DNA of 64,000 nucleotides from Trichormus_B sp936914905 (GCF_039871975.1 NZ_JBDPLL010000001.1), one strand, 5' to 3'. Shown: positions 49,450-58,695, numbered from the stretch's first letter. A program made the numbers and translations. The notes: generated by a model from the letters alone, not told the origin.

Positions 49450-49617
49450 TTAGTCATATTTTTCATTGAACTTTTGCTTCACCTGTTCATAAATCTCAAT
49501 TGTGATTAGATATAAACTATGATCTTGAGTATAAGTTTCAATCTTTTTACGAGCAAAAGGACGGACAAAAAAGGGAATGTCTTTGAGTTTAGCTTCGGCT
49601 TCAGGAGTCCATTCCAT
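49450..49617 (-). CDS. PCP_red-domain mini-protein
   Basis: A 55-residue protein, MEWTPEAEAKLKDIPFFVR at the N-terminus, then PFARKKIETYTQDHSLYLITIEIYEQVKQKFNEKYD. This matches the small C-terminal domain found on the ChlB subunit of light-independent protochlorophyllide reductase, here as a stand-alone protein, which is common in cyanobacteria. Its function alone is not known. The ATG at 49617 is the only sensible start. It converges on mraY and shares the terminator between them. Confidence 0.75.
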   Translation of the reverse strand: MEWTPEAEAKLKDIPFFVRPFARKKIETYTQDHSLYLITIEIYEQVKQKFNEKYD

Positions 49618-49683
49618 TTTCTCACTCCTGGATTTTTAGGTTTCACTTTTGATAGTTTACAGGTTCTACTGATCCCCGATCGC

Positions 49684-50152
49684 CTATTTTACTAAATCCA
49701 CTAATTCTGGTAAAATAAGTTTTTCTATTCCCAGTCGCACAGCGTTACTGGAACCAGGAATTGAAAAGATTTATTTATTTTGATAGATACCAGCTACAGC
49801 TTGAGATGCGATGGTACGTGAACCAATTTCTTTATAACTTAAAAAGCGTAATAATTCAGCGAATCTAGGTAAAGTCTTTTCTAACAACTTTTCAATAGCA
49901 TCATAAATAGTATCTGTAGGTGCAATTCCTATGCCACTATTGAAAATTAAAGTATCTAAATTTGTATTTTTACCAAGCAGTTCTATCTGTTCTTGAATCT
50001 GTGCTGGTTCATCTTGCATAATTGTGTAACCATTAATAATATGATTAGTAGTTAACAACAATCTGTTTCTGGAGTGCGTGTATTACTGACGGTGACAACT
50101 GTACAAATAACAGACATGTCTGCTGACTCTGGATGTGGTTGGAGTTTTATAG
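49684..50152 (-). pseudogene. moaB: MoaB/MogA-family molybdopterin protein pseudogene
   Basis: Reading from about 50152: ESADMSVICTVVTVSNTRTPETD, then a deletion and frameshift that removes the KSGQLIK segment, then LLTTNHIINGYTIMQDEPAQ, IFNSGIGIAPTDTIYDAIEKLL, LPRFAELLRFLSYKEIGSRTIASQAVAGIYQNK, a TAA, and IFSIPGSSNAVRLGIEKLILPELVDLV. The family NGGTG motif reads NSGIG, and RD of the next motif is TD. The gene normally adenylates or binds molybdopterin in Moco synthesis. It is dead by frameshift, deletion and stop. Confidence 0.85.
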
Positions 50153-50707
50153 ATACGGAAATCTCAGCCAATAACTGAACAAAAATTTAAATAGGTAACA
50201 AGGAGAGCTATGCTTACCTCGACCTAAAAGCATGAGGCTTTAGCCACAGATTTGAGTCATCAGGAAGAGAGAGAATTACCCACGCCACTTGCTGCCTCTT
50301 TCAGAGGAGCTTCGCTAACAAGTCGGCAGAGCCTGCCAACGCAGTGGCTCTTATAATTGAGAATTTATACCTAGACTTTCAGGAAGGCTTACAGACTTTC
50401 CCAAAGCAGCAATATTAATAGCAGCGGTATATTACCATCATGTTCAAATCTACAATGCCCAGACTTAAAAACTTTCCCCTAGTGATAGGACTTGCCCTTG
50501 ACTGGGTGAATATGTCCGTATCGGGAACAAGTTTGACTCGTATATGCAGGTGGGACAAAAGCAACTTGTACGCCGGCAATCTATCAGTCAGTTATTAGTA
50601 GGAAAAGCCAAGATGTAGAAGATAAAAGGTAGGAGTTTTTTCATTTGTCATTTATTTCTCTCTTATATCCCCCTCCTTACTTCCCTTTCACTTATAACTT
50701 TTTTTAC
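50153..50707. other. Degraded intergenic stretch
   Basis: No intact gene. Between about 50500 and 50620 a plus-strand frame reads GEYVRIGNKFDSYMQVGQKQ and SISQLLVGKAKM, clearly protein-like but of unknown family. A GC-richer dispersed repeat (AGGAGCTTCGCTAAC ... GGCAGAGCCTGCC) lies at 50297-50340. Confidence 0.35.
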
Positions 50708-51043
50708 TTAGGATTTGCTAAATCCAAGTCCGTTTTCTTGAGCGTAGCGTTCCATAAAGCGCATAAAGCGAGCCCATTCTTCGGCAGTTTTCATCAGATA
50801 AACAGCTTCTAATGCTTCGGGTTTACCATTGACAAATTTACCCTTAACTTCGCGGGTAAGAATTTCGCCTTCTTCGTCAATCATATACATCCCGGTAATT
50901 TCATCAGTGCCACCTTGAGCCAAAATCTGGGGATTGGTAAAAATAAATGTCGCTATACCTTGCTCACCACTACGCGATCGTGTCAAGCGTACATCTGGAA
51001 CTACTACTTCGTCAACGCCTCTAGAAAACTGGATTTTTGCCAT
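50708..51043 (-). CDS. psb28: Photosystem II assembly factor Psb28
   Basis: A 111-residue soluble protein that binds the cytoplasmic side of PSII assembly intermediates (CP47/RC47) and protects them during repair. The sequence is typical across its length: AKIQFSRGVDEVVVPDVRLTRS, ATFIFTNPQIL, GMYMIDEEGEI and AVYLMKTAEEWARFMRFMERY. Start at ATG 51043. Monocistronic, in a region otherwise full of relics, so its conservation fits an essential photosynthetic role. Confidence 0.95.
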   Translation of the reverse strand: MAKIQFSRGVDEVVVPDVRLTRSRSGEQGIATFIFTNPQILAQGGTDEITGMYMIDEEGEILTREVKGKFVNGKPEALEAVYLMKTAEEWARFMRFMERYAQENGLGFSKS

Positions 51044-51848
51044 GATTAATGAATTTTAAGTTTTGTGATGTTTAGTTTAATATTCTCTCATCTTACAGCA
51101 GGTATTTGGTGATAGTAGTTGAATCTCTTAAATAGCTCAGAACTTACGCGACAGGCATCCTTATTCCTACAAAGTTCTTTAATAAGTACCTAGGATAGAT
51201 ATTAATTACACAATATCATTGCGAATATAGCTAAGCGGAATGTATCCCTTCGGGACAATGCATGAATGCTTAGGGTGCCCGAGGCGTCAGTAATCACAAG
51301 GGTTGGGATTACTTTGCTTGCAATGATTGTAAATATTATCGATATTGATGATGATTCATTGATGATCATTCAGAGTAATATTTGATGTGAGTACTACTGA
51401 TAGTAATGGTAACATTATTGATTCTCCTGGCTAACCTTTACTGAATTTCACTTATGTTGCACCAGGAGTTTCGTCTACCCAAATAAGCTACTGCTGGACA
51501 GTCGCTAGTTACTCCTCGTTTTCCTGAAGTTGAGGGAGCAACAACAAGGACAGCTACTTCTAACCTCTACCCTGTTTTTACTGCAGATTTTAAGCAAAGC
51601 AGATTTTAAGCAAAGTGGTCAAGCTTTCCAAAATCCCTTAGAACCAGATAAAGCCTAGTATTTGAGTTAAATGATATTTTTGTCCAAGAGAATACTTTAA
51701 TTCATTTCAGCGTACCTAAGTTATTATTAATAATAAGCTAATATTACTATTAATAATATAACGAATGTAATACAGATAGTTATAATAAAAGATGGCTTAC
51801 GCCACGGTGCCCCATAAGATCCCATAGGGATCGCCTATTGGATCAACT
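51044..51848. other. Degraded region upstream of psb28
   Basis: About 800 bp with no intact gene. Pieces on the plus strand around 51384-51480 read VSTTDSNGNIIDSPG and LLNFTYVAPGVSSTQ, and near 51620-51650 SGQAFQNPLEPDKA, suggesting remains of a secreted repeat-containing protein of unknown family. A 16-bp perfect tandem duplication (GCAGATTTTAAGCAAA at 51583-51598 and 51599-51614) lies within it. A TATCCCTTCGGGACAATG palindromic repeat is at about 51244-51261. Confidence 0.35.
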
Positions 51849-51947
51849 ACTCCCTTCCCACTAAAAGAATATAGTAATGGGGTAGAGGGATCATGCTTCT
51901 GTGTAACGTGGAATCCCACACCCCTAATTTCTTACTGGGAAGGGAGT
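51849..51947. mobile_element. MITE-like element, copy A
   Basis: A 99-bp non-coding element with perfect 12-bp terminal inverted repeats (ACTCCCTTCCCA and TGGGAAGGGAGT). The interior contains AATGGGGTAGAGGGAT and GGAATCCCACACCCCTAATT, which recur in inverted orientation at 59934-60045. It has no coding capacity, so it would depend on a transposase elsewhere. It lies 22 bp beyond the dtd stop. Confidence 0.75.
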
Positions 51948-51969
51948 CTCTAATATTTATGATCAGCTT

Positions 51970-52426
51970 TCACTTAGCTTCGCGTTCTAATATGAAAGTC
52001 ACCGGTCCATCATTTTCGATTTTCACTGACATTATTGCACTAAATTCACCGGTTTCAACTTTTAAACCGCTGGCTCGTAATTTATCAACAAAGTGATTAT
52101 ATAAATCTACAGCTAATATAGCTAATATTGATTTAGCAGAACGGTCAAAAGAAGGACGACGACCTTTACTACAATCTCCATAGAGAGTTAATTGACTAAT
52201 TACTAATAATTCGCCCTTAATTTCTTGTACATATCTTTGCCATCTGTCACTGCCCTCATAATCAGAAAATAAGCGTAATTCTAAGCATTTACGAACTGTA
52301 AAATCAAGTTCAGCATCAGTGTCTGTCTGAGAAATACCCACAAGTAAATTTAATCCCCAACCAACTTTTCCGATGATTTCCCCATTTACAGTTACTTGCG
52401 ATGATTTAACTCGTTGAACAATAATA
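51970..52426 (-). pseudogene. dtd: D-aminoacyl-tRNA deacylase cut at its start by an IS
   Basis: The enzyme recycles D-aminoacyl-tRNAs. The body is complete: IIVQRVKSSQVTVNGEIIGK, GWGLNLLVGISQTDTDAELDF, ELLVISQLTLYGDCSKGRRPSF (catalytic SQLTLY region) and the C-terminal TGEFSAIMSVKIENDGPVTF, whose middle is normally GxFGAxMxVxLxNDGPVT. The start codon and about two residues are missing: the IS end abuts the third codon at 52426. No ATG, GTG or TTG in frame lies between the IS and a GTG at 52341, which would drop a structural strand. Expression may be lost, or the scaffold may be misjoined here. Confidence 0.8.
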
Positions 52427-53359
52427 GGATAGTGGATTAAATAACCTGTAACCCTAGTTTAGGGGTGTAATTCCATTGGGGTAAGAATTCATCAAGAACA
52501 ATCTTCAGATTTGATTTGAAGTCAACAGCCATATTTCGGCTAATTTGATAGGTGTTATAGAGAATAGTAGTCAAGAATTTGAGTCCAGTTCGGGTGGTTG
52601 CCGTTACCATGAGGACTTTTACAGTCTGGACACTCTCAAAAATCAGCCCCTGACACAGGGGAAAAATATGAGGAAAAAACTATACCCAATGGGATTGTAC
52701 TTGGAGGTGTAGGGGGGATAATGAGGGATGAAAATTTCTATACCCAGTTCATTAAGTAAGGCCTGTAAGTCCTGTGCTCTGATGTAATAGGGAGAGCTAT
52801 TGCTAGGGACCCCATCACATCAGAGCAAAATCGAGTTGGCTCCATAANNNNNNNNNNNNNNNNNNNNNNNNNNNNNNNNNNNNNNNNNNNNNNNNNNNNN
52901 NNNNNNNNNNNNNNNNNNNNNNNNNNNNNNNNNNNNNNNNNNNNNNNCACCTGAGGGTTTCATCTATCCGTGAACCCGCTGTGTACCCGCTCTAACACTC
53001 CCAAAAACTCCTCTTGTCAGGAGGCAATCCTCTCAAACGTTGATTTCCCTCCACCTCCGGTTTAGCGAATCTCCTCCTGGTCAACCACCTTTTCTTCCTT
53101 AAGTTTCCCCAAGCCCAACTTTCAGGTTTTGTTATGGCATAAGAACAAGCTGCGGATCTATGCCTGCCCCTCTACCCTACTTTTAGAGCTTGAATCGCTG
53201 CTCATATAGGGTGATCCTTGTCTGACAAAGACTGATAGTATCCTTGCATTTTAACTTCAATTTCACCAGGGTTAGGGCTCATCATCTACCAGTTCTCCAT
53301 CTACCCTTCTAGGGTATAGATCTTATTGGCACTCTCACACCTTATTTAATCCATTTTCC
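52427..53359 (-). mobile_element. ISAzo13-family insertion sequence, copy 2 (decayed, with gap)
   Basis: Ends GGATAGTGGATTAAATAA (at 52427) and, inwards from the right, GGAAAATGGATTAAATAA (ending 53359) match those of copy 1. The transposase runs on the minus strand: the conserved QDLQALLNELGIEIFIPHYP and the preceding CDGVPSNSS (normally CDGGGSNS) lie next to the gap, and the tail reads VQTVKVLMVTATTRTGLKF, TTILYNTYQISRNMAVDF and DEFLPQWNYTPK. An insertion breaks PPYTSKYNP, and several stops are present. It is inserted at the start of dtd. Confidence 0.8.
52848..52947. other. Scaffold gap (100 N) inside IS copy 2
   Basis: A run of exactly 100 N in the middle of the transposase gene, the same situation as in copy 1. 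Real length and continuity are unknown, so the linkage between dtd and the COG0523 gene rests on scaffolding. Confidence 0.95.
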
Positions 53360-53520
53360 TTAGTCAAATTTCCATTGTTTATTTCATAGTGATTAACGCT
53401 AATATATTAAACTTGATTTTTTTTAAACTACACATACTTATAAATGGCAAATAGAATATTCGTAATTCGTAATAGTTGTAAAAAACTCACTCAACTTATT
53501 AATCATGTTGAGACTGTCTA

Positions 53521-53574
53521 TAATTACGAATTACAAATTACGAATTACGAATTATGAATTACGAATTACGAATT
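53521..53574. repeat. Heptamer tandem repeats (ATTACGA type)
   Basis: Seven to eight degenerate copies of ATTACGA (ATTACAA, ATTATGA variants), reaching into the stop codon region of the following minus-strand gene (stop at 53573). An inverted-orientation word (ATTCGTAATTCGTAAT) lies 60 bp away at about 53458. A heptamer STRR as at 13.7 and 14.1 kb. Confidence 0.75.
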
Positions 53575-54661
53575 ATTTCCCAAATCCTTTACCTCTACTA
53601 GCTGAAGGAATACAAAGACAGTTCTCTAGTTGTTTGAGTAGAGTTTCTTCCTTCAAATTTTGACCAATTAATACTATTTGGTTTTTCCGTTCACCCTTCC
53701 ATTCATCATCATCTATGGTAAAGCGTTTGCCGCAGAGATGGAAAATATGGCGTTGGGTACTTTCATCAAACCACATAATTCCTTTAGCGCGGAATACACC
53801 GGTGGGGAGTTGATGATCTAAGAAATATTGAAATTTGCGAATTGAGAAAGGTTTATCACTTTGGAAAGATATGGATGTGAAACCATCATTTTCCAAATGG
53901 TCAGAATGATAATGGTGGTCGTGCTCATAGTTGTGATGATCGTGACTACAATTAGTATGGTCATCATCGTGATGGTCATGTTTGTGTGCTTCTGATTCAA
54001 AGTACTTATCAGATTCAAACAAACCAACACTGAGAATTAAAGGAAGTGGGACTTGAGAATTTTTAGTCCTAATTATTCTTGCACCTTCCTTAACTTCGTT
54101 AATCTTTGTTTCTAATTCCTCTAAAATACTGCTATCAACTAAATCTGCTTTATTTAACAGAATCACATCACCATGATGAATTTGACTAAATGCAGCTTGA
54201 GAATTGAATAAATCTAAGCTATAATTTGCAGCATCAACTACGGTAACTATGGAATCAAGACGGGTTAAAATTCGCAATTCTGAATTAAGAAATGTCATAG
54301 CTACAGGTAAAGGATCTGCTAATCCTGTAGTTTCTACAACTAGATAATCTAGTTTTTCCTCCCGTTCTAAAACCTTGTAAACAGCATCAACTAAGTCATT
54401 ATTAATAGTGCAGCAAATACAACCGTTGCTAAGTTCCACCATATTATCATTGGTGGAAAAAATCAATTCATTGTCAATACCAATTTCACCGAACTCATTC
54501 ACTAAAACAGCAGTTTTTACACCTATTTGATTAGTGAGAATATGATTGAGTAGAGTAGTTTTACCACTGCCAAGGAACCCTGTAATAATAGTTACTGGTA
54601 ATCCTTGTTTGGGGGCTTCCATTGCTTGAAATTCAGAAATAACTGCTGATGGCATAGTCAT
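53573..54661 (-). CDS. COG0523 (CobW-family) metal-chaperone GTPase with His-rich insert
   Basis: A 362-residue G3E GTPase. P-loop GFLGSGKTT at residues 28-36, the metal-binding CxCC in NGCICCTIN (Cys81, 83, 84), the switch ETTGLADP, and the guanine motif LNKADLVD. Between the GTPase and C-terminal domain (residues 226-255) is a His/Asp-rich run with more than a dozen histidines, the usual mark of zinc- or other metal-chaperone members rather than of true CobW. The C-terminal CobW_C domain keeps GVFRAKGIMWFDESTQRHIF. A metal-stress role is likely, metal uncertain. I see no clear Zur-type operator upstream. Confidence 0.9.
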   Translation of the reverse strand: MTMPSAVISEFQAMEAPKQGLPVTIITGFLGSGKTTLLNHILTNQIGVKTAVLVNEFGEIGIDNELIFSTNDNMVELSNGCICCTINNDLVDAVYKVLEREEKLDYLVVETTGLADPLPVAMTFLNSELRILTRLDSIVTVVDAANYSLDLFNSQAAFSQIHHGDVILLNKADLVDSSILEELETKINEVKEGARIIRTKNSQVPLPLILSVGLFESDKYFESEAHKHDHHDDDHTNCSHDHHNYEHDHHYHSDHLENDGFTSISFQSDKPFSIRKFQYFLDHQLPTGVFRAKGIMWFDESTQRHIFHLCGKRFTIDDDEWKGERKNQIVLIGQNLKEETLLKQLENCLCIPSASRGKGFGK

Positions 54662-54731
54662 GAGTAGGATTTTGTCTATTTTGAATGTTAGCCTGATTTG
54701 GGCTAGTTGGCATTTCTGGTTGAGAACTTCA

Positions 54732-55348
54732 TTTATATACCAACTTGAGAAATCTGATTAGCTGTTAATTATAACTCTGGAAGAGTTGCTGATACAATTA
54801 TTTCATCATTTCTAAATTGCTGAACCTGGTATTCTGCATTTACTAAAATATAACTAGAAATAGTTGGTTCTTTAGGATTTCCTATTTAGGGAGTTCCACC
54901 TAATGCTAAATAATCAACAATCCAATATTCAGTAATACCAATTTCTTGATAGTCTTTGACCTTAGTTAAATAGTCAACGGGCCAGTTTCTACTCATAACT
55001 TCAATAACTAATGGAATTGATGCAGCTTGAGCACTGTAGCTTGCTTTTCCCATAACGGCTCATTTGGCAAATGAGCAGGATTCACGAGTAAAACATCTAC
55101 GGAATAAGCTGATTGACTTTCAGGTGGAATAGCAAAAACTGTTTTTGCTATTCCATAGGATAAATCTAGGCGTGTGGATTCTGAGGTTATTTTTTGAATG
55201 AAAAAATAATAATCTATTCATCCTGACCTGATGGTTGGTTCATTTCAACAATTACTCCATTATGTGATTCATAATACTTTCATTATGGTTTCCACTGTAC
55301 AAATTGCTCAAAAGTTACTGATTGAGTTTTGGGTAGAGCTTGAATCAT
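54732..55348 (-). pseudogene. Uma2 family (DUF820) pseudogene 2
   Basis: ATG 55348 opens MIQALPKTQSVTFEQFVQWKP and meets TAA after 22 codons. Further pieces are YGIAKTVFAIPPESQSAYSVDVLLVNPAHLPNEPLWEK, IPLVIEVMSRNWPVDYLTKVK, EIGITEYWIVDYLALGGT, and, after a stop in PK(stop)EPTIS, the tail LPEL, stop, LTANQISQVGI. Full-length Uma2 architecture with at least four lesions, while the EYWIVD core is unchanged. It follows the same orientation as the COG0523 gene. Confidence 0.85.
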
Positions 55349-55531
55349 AATTTACCTTTATATATTTTTATTTATATATTTTTACCTTTAAACCTTATGT
55401 TTTGCCGTGGAGATACTTCACAATCTTTGATCAATAACGCTATTATTTAGTATAATTCAATATTATATCCATTACTCACAACTTACGTTATTATTGCTGA
55501 TCCTTAGATTGGATTGTCCCATTCCTAGATT

Positions 55532-56992
55532 ATGACCCTATCTATTTACAATACGCTTACTCGTCGTCAAGAACCGTTTACTACCGTCGAACCTGGCAAG
55601 GTCAAGATGTATTATTGTGGTGTTACGGTTTATGACTATTGTCATTTGGGTCATGCTAGAGCGTGTATTGCCTGGGATGTAGTGCGTCGCTATCTGGAAT
55701 TTATCGGTTATGATGTCCGTTATATCCAAAATTTTACGGATATTGATGATAAAATTCTTAACCGTGCTAGACAAGAAAAGTCAACAATGGAAGCGGTAGC
55801 AGAACGTTATATTCAGGCATACTTTGAAGATATGTCACGTTTAGGGATTATAGAAGCTAATGAATATCCCCGTGCTACCTATACGATGAATGGTATTCAA
55901 AGATTAATTCAAGATTTAGAGCATAAAGGTTTTGCCTATCCTGCTAATGGTGATGTCTATTATGCAGTGCAGAAATTTGATGAATACGGCAAACTTTCAG
56001 GACGCAAATTAGAAGATTTACAAGTCGGTGGAAGTGAACGGGTAAATATCAAAGATGCGGAATATCAAAAGAAGCAATACCCCTTTGATTTTGCCCTTTG
56101 GAAAGCTGCAAAACCGGGAGAGCCTGCTTGGGAATCTCCATGGGGTAAAGGTCGTCCTGGATGGCATATTGAATGTTCAGCCATGGTGCGCGATCGCCTG
56201 GGTGATACCATTGATATTCATGCTGGTGGTGCAGATTTAATTTTCCCTCACCATGAAAACGAAATTGCCCAATCGGAAGCTGTTACAGGCAAACCTCTTG
56301 CTAACTATTGGTTACACAATGGCATGGTCAAGGTAGATGGAGAAAAGATGTCCAAATCCTTGGGTAATTTTACCACCATCCGCGACTTGTTAGACCGGGG
56401 TGTTGACCCAATGGCATTAAGGTTATTTGTGTTGATGGCACAATATCGCAAACCGATTGATTTTACTGATGAAGCGATACTAGCAGCCACAAACGGCTGG
56501 CATAGATTGAAGGAAGGTTTATTATTTGGCTATCAATATGCTAAGAAATTGGGGACTGGGGACTGGGGATTGGGAATTGGAAATAACCTAACTTCTAATA
56601 CCTACATAGAGAGATTTAAAGAAGTCGTTAATGATGACTTTAACTTTCCTGGTGGATTAGCAGTAATTTTTGAATTAGCCAAAGAACTAATTCGAGAAAA
56701 AAATATTATTGTGCATAAGGGAAAAACAGAAACTGCAGTGGATAAATTACTCCAACAATGGCAAACCCTTGTGACTTTAGCAGATGTGTTAGGATTAACT
56801 GCACAACCAGAAATAGAAACCATATCTAATGATGGTTTAAGTAATGCAGAAATAGAGGATTTAATTCAAAAAAGACAGGAGGCGAGAAAAGCAAAAAATT
56901 TTCACGAATCCGATCGGATTCGTGATGATCTTTTATTAAAGGGTATTACTCTAATTGATAACCATGAAGGAACTCGTTGGTATAGAGGGTAA
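55532..56992 (+). CDS. cysS: Cysteinyl-tRNA synthetase
   Basis: A 486-residue class I synthetase that charges tRNA-Cys. HIGH motif HLGHARACIAWD with the zinc Cys in YYCGVTVYDYCHLGH, further zinc ligands in WHIECSAMVRDRLGDTIDIHAGGADLIFPHHENE, and KMSKSLGN. After the catalytic core the linker has an odd Gly/Trp run, KKLGTGDWGLGIGNN (DNA 56550-56580), encoded by four GGGGACT-type heptamer repeats, before the family sequence resumes with ERFKEVVNDDFNFPGGL. The reading frame is kept. The enzyme is presumably functional because the insert lies in a flexible region. Confidence 0.94.
   Translation: MTLSIYNTLTRRQEPFTTVEPGKVKMYYCGVTVYDYCHLGHARACIAWDVVRRYLEFIGYDVRYIQNFTDIDDKILNRARQEKSTMEAVAERYIQAYFEDMSRLGIIEANEYPRATYTMNGIQRLIQDLEHKGFAYPANGDVYYAVQKFDEYGKLSGRKLEDLQVGGSERVNIKDAEYQKKQYPFDFALWKAAKPGEPAWESPWGKGRPGWHIECSAMVRDRLGDTIDIHAGGADLIFPHHENEIAQSEAVTGKPLANYWLHNGMVKVDGEKMSKSLGNFTTIRDLLDRGVDPMALRLFVLMAQYRKPIDFTDEAILAATNGWHRLKEGLLFGYQYAKKLGTGDWGLGIGNNLTSNTYIERFKEVVNDDFNFPGGLAVIFELAKELIREKNIIVHKGKTETAVDKLLQQWQTLVTLADVLGLTAQPEIETISNDGLSNAEIEDLIQKRQEARKAKNFHESDRIRDDLLLKGITLIDNHEGTRWYRG
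56550..56580 (+). repeat. Heptamer STRR inside cysS
   Basis: Four tandem units GGGGACT, GGGGACT, GGGGATT, GGGAATT within codons for the linker of CysS. The unit equals the reverse complement of the AGTCCCC heptamers upstream of 14241. A non-coding type of repeat has entered a gene without breaking the frame. Confidence 0.8.
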
Positions 56993-57039
56993 CTTCAAAA
57001 TTCAAAATTATGAATAACAGTAAAGCCATAACTGAATGT

Positions 57040-57377
57040 AACATTTGATTTTGCGATTCCTATCATAGAACTTTGCAAGGTATTAAATAAAAAGTTAAGA
57101 GTATCCTAAACAATCTCTAAGCAATTACTAAGGTCGGGTACATCAATTAGAGCAAATGTTAAAGAATTTCAATGTGGACAAAGTACGGCTAATTTTGTTC
57201 ACAAATTATAAATTGCCTTAAAAGAAGGAAGAGAAACTAGATATTGGCTAATATTGCTAATAGCGACTGAAGTTAATGCCAGAAGAACTTGTACTACTAA
57301 TTGTGGGAGAAGTTGATGAATTAATCAAAAGAATTGCGGCTATTATAGTCAAGACAAAACAAGAGCTGGCAAAATAA
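57040..57377 (+). pseudogene. Four-helix bundle (S23-type) protein pseudogene
   Basis: Readable in pieces: FDFAIPIIELCKVLNKKLRV, a stop, LLRSGTSIRANVKEFQCGQSTANFVHKL, a stop, IALKEGRETRYWLILLIATE, then a shift and INQKN, ending KTKQELAK with TAA at 57375-57377. This is the S23/four-helix-bundle family, small proteins often inserted in or near rRNA operons or mobile regions, function unknown. Start destroyed. It lies directly after cysS. Confidence 0.75.
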
Positions 57378-57495
57378 TAATATTTGAATTTTGAACTTTG
57401 AATTGTAATTATCTGGAAAGAATTAACAACAGTAATTTCTCACTTTGATATTCCTACTGAGTGATTTTGGTATATTAGAATATAGTTCATCTTTA

Positions 57496-58077
57496 ATGAA
57501 TATCACCTTTGAGCGGACTGTAGAAGGTGAATTTGCTAGTGATGGTTTTGATGACACTGGTACAAAAGCAACGAGAGAATATGTGTGTGATTAAAGATGG
57601 TATTTTACAAAGAGGTTTAGGAAGTTTAGAAAGTCAATCTAGATCAGGTTTACCAGGGGTTACTTGTGCGCGTTCTTGTTCTTGGAATCGGCCACCAATT
57701 GATCGCATGGCAAACTTAAATTGAGAACCAGGAAATACCCCTTTACAGACATGATCACGGGAATACAGCACGGTGTTTACATTGAATCTAAGCGTTTTTT
57801 GTCAATTATTGATCAACGTTATAAATTTCAGTTTGGTTGTGAATATGCAAAATTAATTGAAAACGGTAAATTTACTAAAACTCTCCGCAATCCTAATGAT
57901 AGAGCAACAATTCCAGAATTTTGGCACAGTTTAATTTAAGTTGGTAATGACTCTAATTGGCAAATGTATGGTACACCTTATTATTGTGGTAAGGGAGAAC
58001 CTAATCAAGCGATTTGGGTAGGACATGCTTCTCCTGTTTGTGTGTTTGTAAATGTAGAAGTTTTTGGTAGTGGGTAA
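57496..58077 (+). pseudogene. TldD/PmbA-family metalloprotease C-terminal relic
   Basis: Only the C-terminal third remains. From 57496 it reads MNITFERTVEGEFASDGFDDTGTKATREYV, a small insertion that shifts frame, VIKDGILQRGLGSLESQSRSGLPGV, RSCSWNRPPIDRMANLN, a stop in place of a Leu codon, then GVYIESKRFLSIIDQRYKFQFGCEYAKLIENGKFTKTLRN and WQMYGTPYYCGKGEPNQAIWVGHASPVCVF to 58077. The N-terminal parts with the HExxxH zinc site are absent. The intact counterpart, if any, must lie elsewhere. Confidence 0.8.
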
Positions 58078-58238
58078 AGATGATCGAATTTATATTACAT
58101 TCTTGGGAGAAATAAGCTCCCAAACTTCTTACTTGAATCATGTCAATACATTATGAGGTAATATTAGAGTTGGGGGACTTGAAAGAGTTTAATTAATGCT
58201 AGTAGAATGAACAAATAACTACTTCATGCTATATCAAT

Positions 58239-58695
58239 ATGATCACTGCTCAAGAATTAGAACTTGCAGAAAACATTTCCCTAAGTGAAACATTTTTTTA
58301 CTAGCGATTTATACAGTCCAGCAATTTATACAGTGATGAACCTCCAGTGGAAACAGAACTACATCTAGAGCAAATTATGCTCTCAATCAAATGTCTCAAA
58401 TGGTTATAGAAAGATAGAACTGATTTCTACGCTGTAGGAAACCTGAGCATTTATTATAGTCCTAAGAAGAAAAAACCGAAAAGTTACGAGAACCAGATTT
58501 CTTTGTGGTCTTGGGAACTGAGCGTAAAACCTGTAAAGGTTCGGTAGTGTGGAAAAAAAATGGTAGATATCCTAACGTTATTATAAGAATTCTTTCAACA
58601 AGCACAGCTAACACGGATAGAGGTAATAAAAAATAACTTGATAAAAATACTTTCCTTACACCTGATTATTTTTGGTTTGATCCTTACACATTTAA
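58239..58695 (+). pseudogene. Uma2 family (DUF820) pseudogene 3
   Basis: From ATG 58239: MITAQELELAENISLSETFFY, a TAG, YSDEPPVETELHLEQIMLSIKCLKWL, a stop, KDRTDFYAVGNLSIYYSPKKKK, a frameshift, LREPDFFVVLGTERK, another shift, GRYPNVI and finally TPDYFWFDPYTF running into the scaffold gap. This is the longer Uma2 subtype with the DYFWFDPYT core. Several lesions; the 3' end is in or beyond the gap. Confidence 0.8.

Noticed and set aside
52738..52950. A short minus-strand frame starting in the second N gap
   Set aside because: It begins inside N and is an out-of-frame reading of the IS transposase.
56305..56490. Antisense small genes within cysS
   Set aside because: Shadows of a strongly conserved coding region on the other strand.
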